The notes under the pieces: model-generated | Database searches by the model: none | Told to the model about the DNA's origin: nothing | The model's input: the letters and a program-made list of their open reading frames with translations, nothing else | Shown here: positions 12,601-23,558 of the stretch, piece after piece | Layout: each line of letters starts with the position of its first letter | Numbering within the stretch: position 1 is the stretch's first letter | Assembly (NCBI RefSeq): GCF_018320785.1 | Contig: NC_054866.1 | Span: 28,807,000 to 28,870,999 of the forward strand | DNA length: 64,000 nt | Origin: Cheilinus undulatus | Taxonomy: Eukaryota; Chordata; Actinopteri; Labriformes; Labridae | Direction of reading: 5' to 3' | Translations under genes and position numbers: made by a program

Positions 12601-15600
12601 CTCCTCCTTCTCCTTCTCCGTCTCCTACACGTCTCCACAGCTGCAGCCACTTCCCTTCTAGCATCTGTACCCTTCTCTGTCACAGAGACAGGGGTGAGGT
12701 TGGAGCTTGAGAGACTTTGCTCTAGGAAGGGAGCTGGCCCAGTTGGTGTGTGTCCAAGGCTGTTAAAAGACACTCCAAGATACAACTGTATCAACCTCTC
12801 CACAGGATCTTCAACCTGAGTCTTCAGCTGGGGCGGGTGCCTGCTCTATGGAAAACATCCTGTATTGTACCAGTACCAAAAATCAAATGAACTAAATGAC
12901 TACAGACCTATTGCCCTTACCTCACACAACATGAAAACTCTGGAGCAGCTGATTCTACACCTACTGAGGCTTGAGGTCAAAGACAAACTCGATTCCCTGC
13001 AGTTTGCATACAAAGAACACATTGGAGTGGATGATGCCATCCTCTTCATGCTCCACCGTGCCCTGTCTCATCTGGCGGAACCTGGAGTTTATGTGAGAAT
13101 CATGTTCTTTGATTTTTCAAACGCATTCAACTCCATCCAACCCACCATACAGAGAGACAAGCTCACGGAGATGGGAGTGGATCCTTCCTATGTTTCTTGG
13201 ATCACAGATTACCTGACAGGAAGGCCACAGTTTGTCAGGCTGGGGAACTGTGTTTCTGGGACATTAATGAGCAGTACAGGGGCTCCACAAGGAACAGTCC
13301 TGGCTCCATTCCTGATCACACTGTATACATCAGACTGCAAATACAGCACTGAGTCCTGCCACATCCAGATATACTCAGATGACATTGCTATCGTGGCATG
13401 TATCAGAAATGGACATGAAGCCGAAGACAGGGATCTGATAAGTGCCTTCAGTGACTGGAGTCACAAAAACTGCCTGCTACTCAACACCTCAAAGACAAAG
13501 GAAATGATCGTAGATTTCCGCAGATCCAAACCCCCTCTTCAGCCAGTGAACACTTGTGGTGCGGTCATCGAGGTGGTGACATCGTATAAATATTTAGGTG
13601 TACACCTGGATAATAAGTTGGACTGGTCTAAAAACGTAGACTTCATCTACAAAAAGGGGCAGAGCCGCCTCTTTTGCCTCAGAAGACTCCGATCAATAGA
13701 CATCTGCGGTAAGATGCTGCAGATGTTTTATCAGTCTGCAGTGGCAAGATTTCTGTTTTATGCTGCAGTCTGCTGGGGAGGCAGTGTAAAACACAAGGAT
13801 GCAAGGCATGTGAACAAACTGGTTAAAAAAGCTGGCTCTGTGGTAGGAATCAAATTGAGCTCATTGGAGGATGAGGTGGAGAGACGCGCACTGAGCAAGG
13901 TGGAGGCCATTCTGAGAAACATGGATCATCCACTTCATATCTCCCACAGTGAGCAAAGAAACAACGGTGGTGGACGGCTCCTATCCCTGCGCTGCAGAAC
14001 AGAAAGATTTAGAAAATCTTTCATACCATCAGCTATTAGACTTTATAATTCTACAGTAAACAGATGAGAATCCCAGACAATGGAATTTCCCTTCGGGGAT
14101 AAATAAAGTTCTTGTATCCTAATGTGGGTTCACACCTTTTTTGTTTTTGTTGTATAAATACTGCTGTAGTAGGCCTCTGTGTTGCCATCATAGCTCAGGT
14201 CATCAGTCATCACTGTGTCACTGCTCAATTTTATACTTTTTTTATCCATAATTTTCTCTGTGTGGAGGCTAAGGCTGCTAAAACATTTTATCCAATCTGC
14301 CTTTCAGAGGGTTTTTGTTTTTTGGAAGTCATGTTGCTGCTTGTCAGTCATGTGTCTTATAAACAATGAGATCATCAAAATGTGCTGACACATCAGGTTT
14401 TAAAGGTTGAAGCAAATCAGTGTCACATCAGGTCTTAAAGGTATAGTATACACACGAAAGTTTCATTTGTGAAAATGGATTAAATTTCTGGCTGAAACAT
14501 ACATAATACAACAGACATAATTCAGCCAAAGTCTTTTTCTTTTCTGTTCTTCCAAATTCCTTAAATGTAAGTGTGTTTAAGTACTGGGGTTTGCTTCCTT
14601 ATTCATTCTTAAACTTTTAAGTGTATTTAAAGGACTGAAGTTTTAGGTCTGAACTATATTTACATACTTGTATTGTTGCCGGCATCACAGATTACCTGAC
14701 AGGAAGGCCACAGTTTGTCAGGCTGGGGAACTGTGTTTCTGGGACATTAATGAGCAGTACAGGGGCTCCACAAGGAACAGTCCTGGCTCCATTCCTGATC
14801 ACACTGTATACATCAGACTGCAAATACAGCACTGAGTCCTGCCACATCCAGATATACTCAGATGACATTGCTATCGTGGCATGTATCAGAAATGGACATG
14901 AAGCCGAAGACAGGGATCTGATAAGTGCCTTCAGTGACTGGAGTCACAAAAACTGCCTGCTACTCAACACCTCAAAGACAAAGGAAATGATCGTAGATTT
15001 CCGCAGGTCCAAACCCCCTCTTCAGCCAGTGAACACTTGTGGTGCGGTCATCGAGGTGGTGACATCGTATAAATATTTAGGTGTACACCTGGATAATAAG
15101 TTGGACTGGTCTAAAAACGTAGACTTCATCTACAAAAAGGGGCAGAGCCGCCTCTTTTGCCTCAGAAGACTCCGATCAATAGACATCTGCGGTAAGATGC
15201 TGCAGATGTTTTATCAGTCTGCAGTGGCAAGATTTCTGTTTTATGCTGCAGTCTGCTGGGGAGGCAGTGTAAAACACAAGGATGCAAGGCATGTGAACAA
15301 ACTGGTTAAAAAAGCTGGCTCTGTGGTAGGAATCAAATTGAGCTCATTGGAGGATGAGGTGGAGAGACGCGCACTGAGCAAGGTGGAGGCCATTCTGAGA
15401 AACATGGATCATCCACTTCATATCTCCCACAGTGAGCAAAGAAACAACGGTGGTGGACGGCTCCTATCCCTGCGCTGCAGAACAGAAAGATTTAGAAAAT
15501 CTTTCATACCATCAGCTATTAGACTTTATAATTCTACAGTAAACAGATGAGAATCCCAGACAATGGAATTTCCCTTTGGGGATAAATAAAGTTCTTGTAT

Positions 15601-18358
15601 CCTAATGTGGGTTCACACCTTTTTTGTTTTTGTTGTATAAATACTGCTGTAGTAGGCCTCTGTGTTGCCATCATAGCTCAGGTCATCAGTCATCACTGTG
15701 TCACTGCTCAATTTTATACTTTTTTTATCCATAATTTTCTCTGTGTGGAGGCTAAGGCTGCTAAAACATTTTATCCAATCTGCCTTTCAGAGGGTTTTTG
15801 TTTTTTGGAAGTCATGTTGCTGCTTGTCAGTCATGTGTCTTATAAACAATGAGATCATCAAAATGTGCTGACACATCAGGTTTTAAAGGTTGAAGCAAAT
15901 CAGTGTCACATCAGGTCTTAAAGGTATAGTATACACACGAAAGTTTCATTTGTGAAAATGGATTAAATTTCTGGCTGAAACATACATAATACAACAGACA
16001 TAATTCAGCCAAAGTCTTTTTCTTTTCTGTTCTTCCAAATTCCTTAAATGTAAGTGTGTTTAAGTACTGGGGTTTGCTTCCTTATTCATTCTTAAACTTT
16101 TAAGTGTATTTAAAGGACTGAAGTTTTAGGTCTGAACTATATTTACATACTTGTATTGTTGCCGGCATCACAGATTACCTGACAGGAAGGCCACAGTTTG
16201 TCAGGCTGGGGAACTGTGTTTCTGGGACATTAATGAGCAGTACAGGGGCTCCACAAGGAACAGTCCTGGCTCCATTCCTGATCACACTGTATACATCAGA
16301 CTGCAAATACAGCACTGAGTCCTGCCACATCCAGATATACTCAGATGACATTGCTATCGTGGCATGTATCAGAAATGGACATGAAGCCGAAGACAGGGAT
16401 CTGATAAGTGCCTTCAGTGACTGGAGTCACAAAAACTGCCTGCTACTCAACACCTCAAAGACAAAGGAAATGATCGTAGATTTCCGCAGATCCAAACCCC
16501 CTCTTCAGCCAGTGAACACTTGTGGTGCGGTCATCGAGGTGGTGACATCGTATAAATATTTAGGTGTACACCTGGATAATAAGTTGGACTGGTCTAAAAA
16601 CGTAGACTTCATCTACAAAAAGGGGCAGAGCTGCCTCTTTTGCCTCAGAAGACTCCGATCAATAGACATCTGCGCTAAGATGCTGCAGATGTTTTATCAG
16701 TCTGCAGTGGCAAGATTTCTGTTTTATGCTGCAGTCTGCTGGGGAGGCAGTGTAAAACACAAGGATGCAAGGCATGTGAACAAACTGGTTAAAAAAGCTG
16801 GCTCTGTGGTAGGAATCAAATTGAGCTCATTGGAGGATGAGGTGGAGAGACGCGCACTGAGCAAGGTGGAGGCCATTCTGAGAAACACGGATCATCCACT
16901 TCATATCTCCCACAGTGAGCAAAGAAACAACGGTGGTGGACGGCTCCTATCCCTGCGCTGCAGAACAGAAAGATTTAGAAAATCTTTCATACCATCAGCT
17001 ATTAGACTTTATAATTCTACAGTAAACAGATGAGAATCCCAGACGATTGAATTACCCTTGAGGATAAATAAAGTTCTTGTATCCTAATGTGGGTTCACAC
17101 CTTTTTGTTTTTGTTGTATAAATACTGCTGTAGTAGGCCTCTGTGTTGCCATCATAGCTCAGGTCATCAGTCATCACTGTGTCACTGCTCAATTTTATAC
17201 TTTTTTTATCCATAATTTTCTCTGTGTGGAGGCTAAGGCTGCTAAAACATTTTATCCAATCTGCCTTTCAGAGGGTTTTTGTTTTTTGGAAGTCATGTTG
17301 CTGCTTGTCAGTCATGTGTCTTATAAACAATGAGATCATCAAAATGTGCTGACACATCAGGTTTTAAAGGTTGAAGCAAATCAGTGTCACATCAGGTCTT
17401 AAAGGTATAGTATACACACGAAAGTTTCATTTGTGAAAATGGATTAAATTTCTGGCTGAAACATACATAATACAACAGACATAATTCAGCCAAAGTCTTT
17501 TTCTTTTCTGTTCTTCCAAATTCCTTAAATGTAAGTGTGTTTAAGTACTGGGGTTTGCTTCCTTATTCATTCTTAAACTTTTAAGTGTATTTAAAGGACT
17601 GAAGTTTTAGGTCTGAACTATATTTACATACTTTTATTGTTGCCGGCATCAGGTAAAATGAATCTGTACATCTGCATATTGGGTATCTGCAAAAGTCATC
17701 TAATGTGCATCCCCAATTTTTACATTTGAACTTCGTGTACTAACATACAACCCACATGCATGCATATACATATTAGCATGAATGTACCACTCACACAATT
17801 AGTTAAAAATATGTGGACCACTTCAATTCAAGTTGTAAAACGAACTTTTTACAGCATAGTCTGTGTTTTAATTACTATCTTAACTTCTGTTGTTTTCATA
17901 ACATGTTTTCTGTTTCTGAATTTTTCTAATGAGAGGGATCTAGGGACCCATGAGTGGTGGATATTGCTCACCTGATACCTGGAGTCAGCTGAGGTGGGTG
18001 ATCGGTAATAAGTTTGTTCACTTGTTCTCTGGAGCAGCGGATGATGGAGAGACGCTCTGTCAGGGCTGTTTTGAATGTCATCGAGCCACCCATAGCTCTG
18101 CGAGTCCTGCAGCGTGACAGTAGCACACAAAGGGTTATTAGGCCTAAAAGTGTGCTGCCACTGAAAAAACATGGCTGTATATGTTTGTCATATGTATAGT
18201 GTTTGATACAATACATACATTTCTGTGACTGCATCCCCTACACCACAAAATTTTGCCAGTTCATCTATGCCCTCCTCTTTGATAACTGTGCTGTCCACAT
18301 CAAAACAGACTGCCTCTGCTCTCCTGAAGATTTCCTTTGTCTGAGAAAGGGATGCCAT
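9649..18358 (-). CDS. psph: Phosphoserine phosphatase, 5 coding exons
   Basis: HAD-superfamily enzyme hydrolysing O-phospho-L-serine to serine, the last step of the phosphorylated serine pathway in the cytosol. Minus-strand exons in order: 18358-18219, 18106-17972, 11267-11122, 10295-10147, 9759-9649. The total is 681 nt (226 aa), phases consistent. Motif I is FDVDSTV, with Asp20 as nucleophile and Asp22 as general acid. It is followed by the cap region IKEEGIDELAKFCGV and RRAMGGSMTFKTALTERL. Motif II is FLISGGFR, motif III Lys lies in SGGKGKVI, and motif IV is MIGDGATDLEACPPA. The C-terminus is AFIGFGGNVIR...SFGELIEELEKI. All catalytic residues are present. Intron 2 (about 6.7 kb) is mostly LINE-derived sequence on the opposite strand. 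At least one 5' non-coding exon is likely near 19.0-19.25 kb. Confidence 0.96.
10866..10960 (+). mobile_element. hAT-type element end in psph intron 3
   Basis: Begins CAGTGGTTCTCAAGTAGTC, the same terminal family as the elements at 43314 and 48020. No matching right end was found, so only one end is recognisable. Confidence 0.4.
11340..11520 (-). mobile_element. tRNA-headed SINE, minus orientation
   Basis: On the minus strand a head with box-A-like TAGCGCAGTTGG and box-B-like GGTTGCAGGATTGATTCC is followed by a CT-rich body and an AATAAAGGCAAAAATCC-type tail. It is the same family as 53571-53763. It lies in psph intron 2, in the same orientation as the gene. Confidence 0.65.
11830..14122 (+). 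mobile_element. 5'-truncated L2/CR1-type LINE in psph intron 2
   Basis: Non-LTR retrotransposon ORF2 remnant. It starts inside the endonuclease C-terminus (TRENKTLDLLYANV, then GGSDHNLVYL). A linker domain follows (NKPRITSDIKAILNQKKKAF). After about three frame changes between 12650 and 12890 comes an open 12865-14067 stretch. This carries the reverse transcriptase blocks NDYRPIALTS, MFFDFSNAFNSI (motif A Asp), SSTGAPQGTVLAPF (motif B) and IQIYSDDIAIV (motif C, YSDD instead of the common FADD). It then continues to a conserved C-terminus, FRKSFIPSAIRLYNS. The 3' end has an AATAAA-type GGGGATAAATAAAGTTCTTG tail. Domain calls come from motif reading. The clade (L2, Maui-like) is inferred. Confidence 0.85.
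13201..17647 (+). repeat. Three tandem copies of a 1.48-kb unit (LINE 3' half plus flank)
   Basis: Copies start at 13201, 14684 and 16167 with ATCACAGATTACCTGAC. The spacing is 1483 and 1483 bp, and the last copy is 1481 bp, ending at 17647. Each unit carries the C-terminal RT half of the LINE and about 560 bp of sequence beyond the LINE 3' end. Copies 2 and 3 keep open frames of 266 codons (14750-15550, 16233-17033). By eye copies 1 and 2 differ at very few sites. Copy 3 has more changes, clustered near the LINE 3' tail. It lies wholly within psph intron 2. Confidence 0.95.
14440..14683. mobile_element. Remnant related to the hAT miniature element at 43585 (repeated in each tandem copy)
   Basis: The part of the tandem unit after the LINE contains a segment (GGCTGAAACATACATAATAC, then AAGTCTTTTTCTTTTC, then TAAAGGACTGAAGTTTTAGG) that aligns by eye with the interior of the nested element at 43585-44019. 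Terminal repeats are not seen here. The corresponding copies are near 15923-16166 and 17406-17647. Confidence 0.45.
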
Positions 18359-18899
18359 CGTGCTGGAAAACAAATATGATAAACTTTATGTCAGACCTAA
18401 AGAAAACACACCATAAGTACATAAGTACATGCATGCTGGTTAAAAAAAAAAGCTCCAAGTGTCCAATCAACATTAGGAAGTCGTGTAAGGTTAAATCTAA
18501 TAGTCATCAGCAGGGTCTCGTGCTGTAGTAGTTGGTTTAACGTGAGGTCTTTGATTTTGCCCAGCAGCTGCATGATTTCATTGTGTAGGTAAGCCTTGTA
18601 TGCAATGGATGTCTTTTATCCAGCGAAGCAGCAAATACATCCATTGAATTAAATACCTATGTACAAACGTCTCTGCATCAATTAAGCTCCACTCAAATGA
18701 GCATGTGCTCCAGTCCGGACGGTCCTAAGAGACAACGACTGGGTTATATAAATCTGCCTATACGAAGCATATACACTAAGAGACCGATACAGACATCCTT
18801 TACACGTATTGCGTCACCCCGCAGGCACACTACAGAGAGCGTAGGATGGCGAGAGAGATTTTAAACAACAAACAGTAAGACGATAAAACCTAGACAAAC

Positions 18900-19320
18900 C
18901 TGACGTTGATGTTCACGGTGCCTGACTCACTTCGACTAGCGGCACGTTCGCTGATGTTTTTCACGGTACAAATAAGCGCTTGCTGGGTCCAAGAGGATGT
19001 TATTTACCTGTCCTGTACAGTTCAATTCGCGTGACACGAGCCCTTCACTCACGCTCACTTCAACTGTCGACCGCGAGGAATTACTCAGATGGAAAGACCA
19101 GGCTAATGTCTTGTTTAAAACAACAAAAATGGACAAGTCAGTTGTTGATACTTACTGGTAAGGGAAGCGTTGATAAGGCACTAATAGCAGCTTCAGCATT
19201 AGCCGACCCCTCAATGGGTTCAGCGATGAGGAAATAGAAGCAGTGGACGATGGACCAATCAGAGGGAAGCCGGGGAGGGACCGCCCACTATCCGCTGGCT
19301 GGGTTCCATGACGACACAAA
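18900..19320 (-). promoter_or_regulatory. psph promoter and probable 5' non-coding exon
   Basis: Locally CpG-rich compared with its surroundings. It contains a CCAAT element (GGACCAATCAGAGG, about 19252-19265) and minus-strand donor-like sites at 19155 (CCA|GTAAGT) and 19007 (CAG|GTAAAT). Either could end an untranslated first exon spliced to the coding exon at 18358. The exact start is not determinable from sequence. Confidence 0.45.
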
Positions 19321-19329
19321 TGGTCAACT

Positions 19330-19700
19330 AAAGGCTAATTAATGTTTACTAGTGAAAGTCAAAATGATACATTTGATCAGCAATCATCCTTAAAATTACT
19401 GTATAGATAAATGCTTTACTATAGGCTAATTAAAGCTCTGATGCATGGTGTCGATTCTGGAATTAGTGAAGGCTTTAAGTCAACCATGGGTTTCTGACTG
19501 GGGTGCAGGCTCTTGCTAGACGAGTTGGTACAAAACCGCCTATAAGGGGGATAAACGGGGGGGCCCCTGCGGCCCAGCCAAACGGGCTGCCCATGGAGGA
19601 CAGGAAATCAAGGTACAGTGTATAGTTCGTCTTTGAAAACCAGATTTTATGTGAGGCCTGAGTAATAATTAGATTTTTGAAATACATTTATGCTGTAGTA
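19330..19700. other. Intergenic, nothing recognised
   Basis: Single-copy-looking sequence between the psph promoter and the degenerate minisatellite. No motif or exon seen. Confidence 0.4.
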
Positions 19701-19734
19701 GAATTTAACCTTTTCAAAATATATACCCCTGCAA

Positions 19735-20285
19735 AAACTGCAAAAATAGGTTAAGAAAAGCAAATTATGCAATAATGGGCCAGAAAAATGTGAAAGACAG
19801 TTAGAAATTGGTAAAAATAGGCTATAAGTGACAAAAATGGGTTGAGAGAGAGGCAAAAATGGGTGGGAAATTGTGTAAAGTGGTCATAAAGTGGAAAAAT
19901 TAGCTTAAAAAGGGTTGAGGAAGAGAAATAATGGGCAAATGGGCTAGAAAATGATAAAAAAAAAAAAAAAAACAGCTAAAAATTGGCAAATGAGGGTTAT
20001 CAAAAGCATAAATTGGATAAAAGCTGCCATAATGGGATGAAAAAGAAAAAAGGGGCAAAAACAGAAAGGAGTTAAAATTGTCAAATATTAGTTAAAAGAT
20101 GCAAAATGGATTGAGAAAGGCAAAAGATAGCAAAAGTAGGAAGAAAGGTGGTGAAATGTTGTTAAAGCGTGGCAAAATTGGTTGAACGTGGCAAAAGTTG
20201 GTTATGAAGAGGCAAAATTGTTTGGGGAAGAAGTGTGTCAACCACAGGTGTGACAGTGATGAAAAGGGGTTATTGAAGGGCATGA
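19735..20285. repeat. Degenerate GGCAAAAATGGGTTGA-type minisatellite
   Basis: Dozens of imperfect copies of a roughly 18-22-nt unit built from GGCAAAAATGGG and GTTAAAA/GTTGAGA modules, with an interrupting A run near 19955. Unit length varies, so it is an old tandem array. It yields spurious long ORFs on the minus strand. Confidence 0.75.
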
Positions 20286-20465
20286 ATAAATATCTGGAAC
20301 ATCAGAACCCAATAATAGCTTGACACACGTTTCAGCTCAAACATAAAGTAACTGGCACTAGCATCAGTGCTACTGATCCTACACACATGCATTGATACCA
20401 TCAATAAAAACTACTTCTGGCCCATTCACTGTTTTTAAGGGCCCAGCCAAATCAATGCACAGGCC
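20283..20465 (-). repeat. Unclassified interspersed repeat, copy 1 (inverted partner at 39020)
   Basis: The reverse complement of this stretch aligns along its length with 39020-39190. Shared blocks are CAGTGAATGGGCC, GGATCAGTAGCA, GAGCTGAAA, CTATTATTGGGTTCTG and TTATTCATGCC. The family is unknown to me. Confidence 0.65.
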
Positions 20466-21149
20466 TTGGCTGGTAAAATATGCTTACACATTACAGTTTA
20501 AGTTGGTGCATATCCTAACCACACAATTTTAGGAATTTAGAAAAGTGTGTGCTATATTGACCAATGTGATGGCATGAGGGAAAATAACATTTCTACCACT
20601 ATAAAGTCTTTTTGATTAGAAAGTGGATGTTGGAGGATCTCCATGACTTTACCGCCAGCAGAGGGAGGGGTGTGATTTTCAGCTTATCAAACCTAATAAA
20701 CATTCAGGGTTGATGGTTTTCCACATTGTTTGGGGGATGGGTTTCTGTTTCCTTTGAGTTTAGTGTGACCTCTTTCAGCTTCTCTTTGTTTCAGCTGCTT
20801 TTAGCACAGTTTTAAATAAATCTGTTTTACTTCCTTTAGGGTTCATACTTGAAATAAGATGCAATGTGTTACAATGTGAGTTCATATATGTCTATAGTCT
20901 TTCCCAGTCTTCAGTATTCCAAAGTTAAATTTCAGTTTTCAGGCCTAATTTGAGAACTGGAAATCGTCTGTGTCCCACCAAAAATACCAACACAACCATA
21001 ACACAAGGCTGAAATCTTAACCTTTTATTAATCATATTTTTGTTTCAAATACAGTGAATTTAAATGCAAATATTTGGCTTTCACAAACATTAACATTACT
21101 TGCAAAGTGTCTGTGGGTTCTGCAAAGAAGGTTATGTGATCGGCAGGGT

Positions 21150-21370
21150 TTGTTTGTTAGCAACATAACTCAAAAAAATTATGGACGGATTTTGATGAAA
21201 TTTTCAGGAAATGTCAAAAATGGCATAAGGAAGAACTGATTAGATTTTGGGAGTGATCCGTATCACCGTCTGGATCCAGGAATTTTTTAAAAGGATTCTT
21301 TACTATTGGGAGATAGGGCTAATGGTTTTTTGAGCATATCTTTTGACTGAATGTCAGCCACTTGGGCAGT
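21150..21370. repeat. Probable interspersed repeat of unknown class
   Basis: Contains an ATGGACGGATTTTGATGAAA-type stretch, followed by GGAGTGATCCGTATCACC and CTGGATCCAGGAATTTTTT. I recall this as recurrent in fish genomes. It contains the small palindromes CTGGATCCAG and GTGATCCGTATCAC. No transposase or RNA gene seen. Confidence 0.35.
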
Positions 21371-21469
21371 TTTCATGGTGTCAATCACTGAAAGAGGTAT
21401 AGTCATTTTTGTTTATGTTTTGATGATGGACCGCAAGGACTTGTTCAGGCCAAGGATCAACACAGTGCA

Positions 21470-22150
21470 AATTTCTTGGAAACTTTTCCTCCCCAAATCT
21501 GCAAAAATTCCCTACATTTTCAAGAAATTGCCTGAAATTTCCATGAAAATTCAAAACCAAATTTTTGAAGTATCCCATGGAAAGTATTCCAAAATGTTTT
21601 CAATATTCCTCAGATGTGTAAGTGATACTTTACCATAAAGTCTAAACATTCAAATAAAACTCCATGTAAATTCCTGAAAATTTTCAAGCAAATACCCCAA
21701 AATTTCAAAGCAAATTCCCTGAGGTTTGCAAAAACATTCCCCAGTATGCAGTGAAAATGATGGAAAATTCCTCAGTCTTTCAAAAATAAAGAAATAATAT
21801 GAAAAATCCTCAAAGTTTCCATTAAATTCTTGAACATTTCAAAGACCTTTCCCAAAGTTCCAAGTCAAACCCTACAAAAAACAAAAATACATTTCCCAAT
21901 GTCCTCTAAAAAATTAAGCAAAAAAAAAATTCTAATAATAAAATAACAAATCCAAAATTTCCATCAAAATGCCTGAAATTTTTCAAATTCCCTAAAAAAA
22001 TAAGAATTTCTCAATTTTCTATGGAAATGTAAAAAATCAAGGCAAACTTCCAACAAGACTTTCCCTAACATGCAAAGTGCCACCAAAATTTCCATGAAAA
22101 GTTCTGAAAAAATCCCAGGTAATTCTTCCGACATTTCAAGCAAATAATAA
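21470..22150. repeat. Degenerate AATTTCC/TTCAA-type minisatellite
   Basis: Repeated imperfect modules such as AATTCCCTGAAATTTCCA, ATTTTCAAG and CCCAAAATTTC cover about 700 bp, with a period of about 20-25 nt. They produce overlapping ORFs on both strands, which I regard as by-products. Confidence 0.7.
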
Positions 22151-23115
22151 TCTAAAGAACTCTAACAGCAGAGATTATTATTATGTTGCTGGGAGGCCAA
22201 ATGTAATGTATTATATGCATGCAGGGTATTAGGACGTCAAGAGAAACAGTTGAAAGATGGAACAAATCTGCAACAAATCATTGGGGAACCACTTCAAAAC
22301 CGCATTGCATATTAAATTACATCACCTGATATATGTATCAAATAAATAATTATACCCAGAATCCTTTTCAAAATGCTGTAGTTTTACAGTTCAAAGACCA
22401 CAAGTGGGCGACAATGCACGCTGATCGGTTTCGTTTTATCAACACAAAAAAGGGACGAAGAAGAAGCCGAGATGAGGAAGTGTTGTAATGAGTGGAAACA
22501 GTGAAAATTCCGTTATTCCACACTCAGGTCGGCGGAGAGCAAGGTTGTATTATCATGTCGTCAAAAATCAAATCGGCCGTTCTCGGTCATGCAGCTCCAA
22601 CAACCGGGGATGTAACTCACTACATGTAACTATTGCTATCTGTATTGCAACCAATGCATAATATCAGAGGTGTGTAACGGTTTTCTTTGATGTGGACGAT
22701 GAAGGCATGTCGCTCACGTGGAGCTGCTTCACTTTGATGTGAAGGTCAAAAATTATCTGTTGTGTCCTCGAGGTTGTGGGAAGAGGTAATTACTCAGGTG
22801 TTTTAAAGAAATCTGTGTTATGCTCAACTCAATTCAAACATCTTTTTATTTTTTCCTCTAATTGTTGCACAGGATACATCACTGGAAAACTAGCCTGAAC
22901 TGACCCATCATGGAGGAGCTGCCGTCCTGAGCCATTTGGGCCTCCACGTGGTCGAGGTAAGGACGAGGACACTCAAGCATACACTGTATTTATTGTCAGT
23001 CATCACAAAAACACTATGAAAAAGTTCCAAAGTCTTTGTATGTTTCGATTTTGAGTCAGTCGTGAATAGTTTTCATATTTAAATATATACATTGTCAGAA
23101 AAATAACATTTTAAT

Positions 23116-23170
23116 GCATGGCAGAATTCTGTATTACTCATGAAGTGGTAAATGCAGTCAGACACCATGC
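23116..23170 (+). ncRNA. Conserved 55-nt hairpin A (H/ACA-like), intron 2 of the candidate transcript
   Basis: Outer stem GCATGG/CCATGC, unpaired CAGAATT and TCAGACA arms, inner stem CTGT/GCAG (with one wobble pair). The hairpin is followed after 1 nt by AAA where an ACA box would be expected. It shares both arms with hairpin B but has a different 12-nt apical segment. Confidence 0.4.
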
Positions 23171-23503
23171 TAAATTATTATTTTCACATTCTGACTCAAC
23201 TACAGGATAAGAGCACCAGTGATGTGCCTCGTCCTTTAGTCAGAATGGAAACATGTGCTATCTTTGCATCTTATTCAGGCTTTAAAAGAATTGTGTAAAA
23301 TTGACCATTTGAAATAATAATACAAGTGTTATTGCTTCTATTATGCATTTGTTGAAATAGGGATCTGTGATGTAACAGGCTCAGGCTGCAGGGTCAGTCA
23401 TGCTGCTGATGGCATATCAGATCACTCCCAAAGTCTGAGGGATGGTATGTTTGTGCAAATTTTGTCAAATTATTAATCTTAATGACCAAAAATCAACACC
23501 ATG

Positions 23504-23558
23504 GCATGGCAGAATTCTGTTCCAGCAAGTCTGTGGTGGATACAGTCAGACACCATGC
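23504..23558 (+). ncRNA. Conserved 55-nt hairpin B (H/ACA-like), intron 3 of the candidate transcript
   Basis: Same length and arms as hairpin A: outer stem GCATGG/CCATGC, 7+7-nt internal loop, inner stem CTGT/ACAG. Exactly 14 nt separate the inner stem from a downstream ACA (then TCC), the spacing typical of H/ACA guide RNAs. A 5' hairpin could not be folded convincingly by eye. An ANANNA-type H box (AAATCA) lies just upstream. Confidence 0.45.

Noticed and set aside
12062-12803. Long ORFs on the minus strand (103 and 235 aa)
   Set aside because: They are antisense shadows of the LINE ORF2 remnant.
23330-23445. C/D-box snoRNA candidate (GTGATGT ... CTGA)
   Set aside because: Box C is imperfect and the flanks do not pair into a terminal stem.
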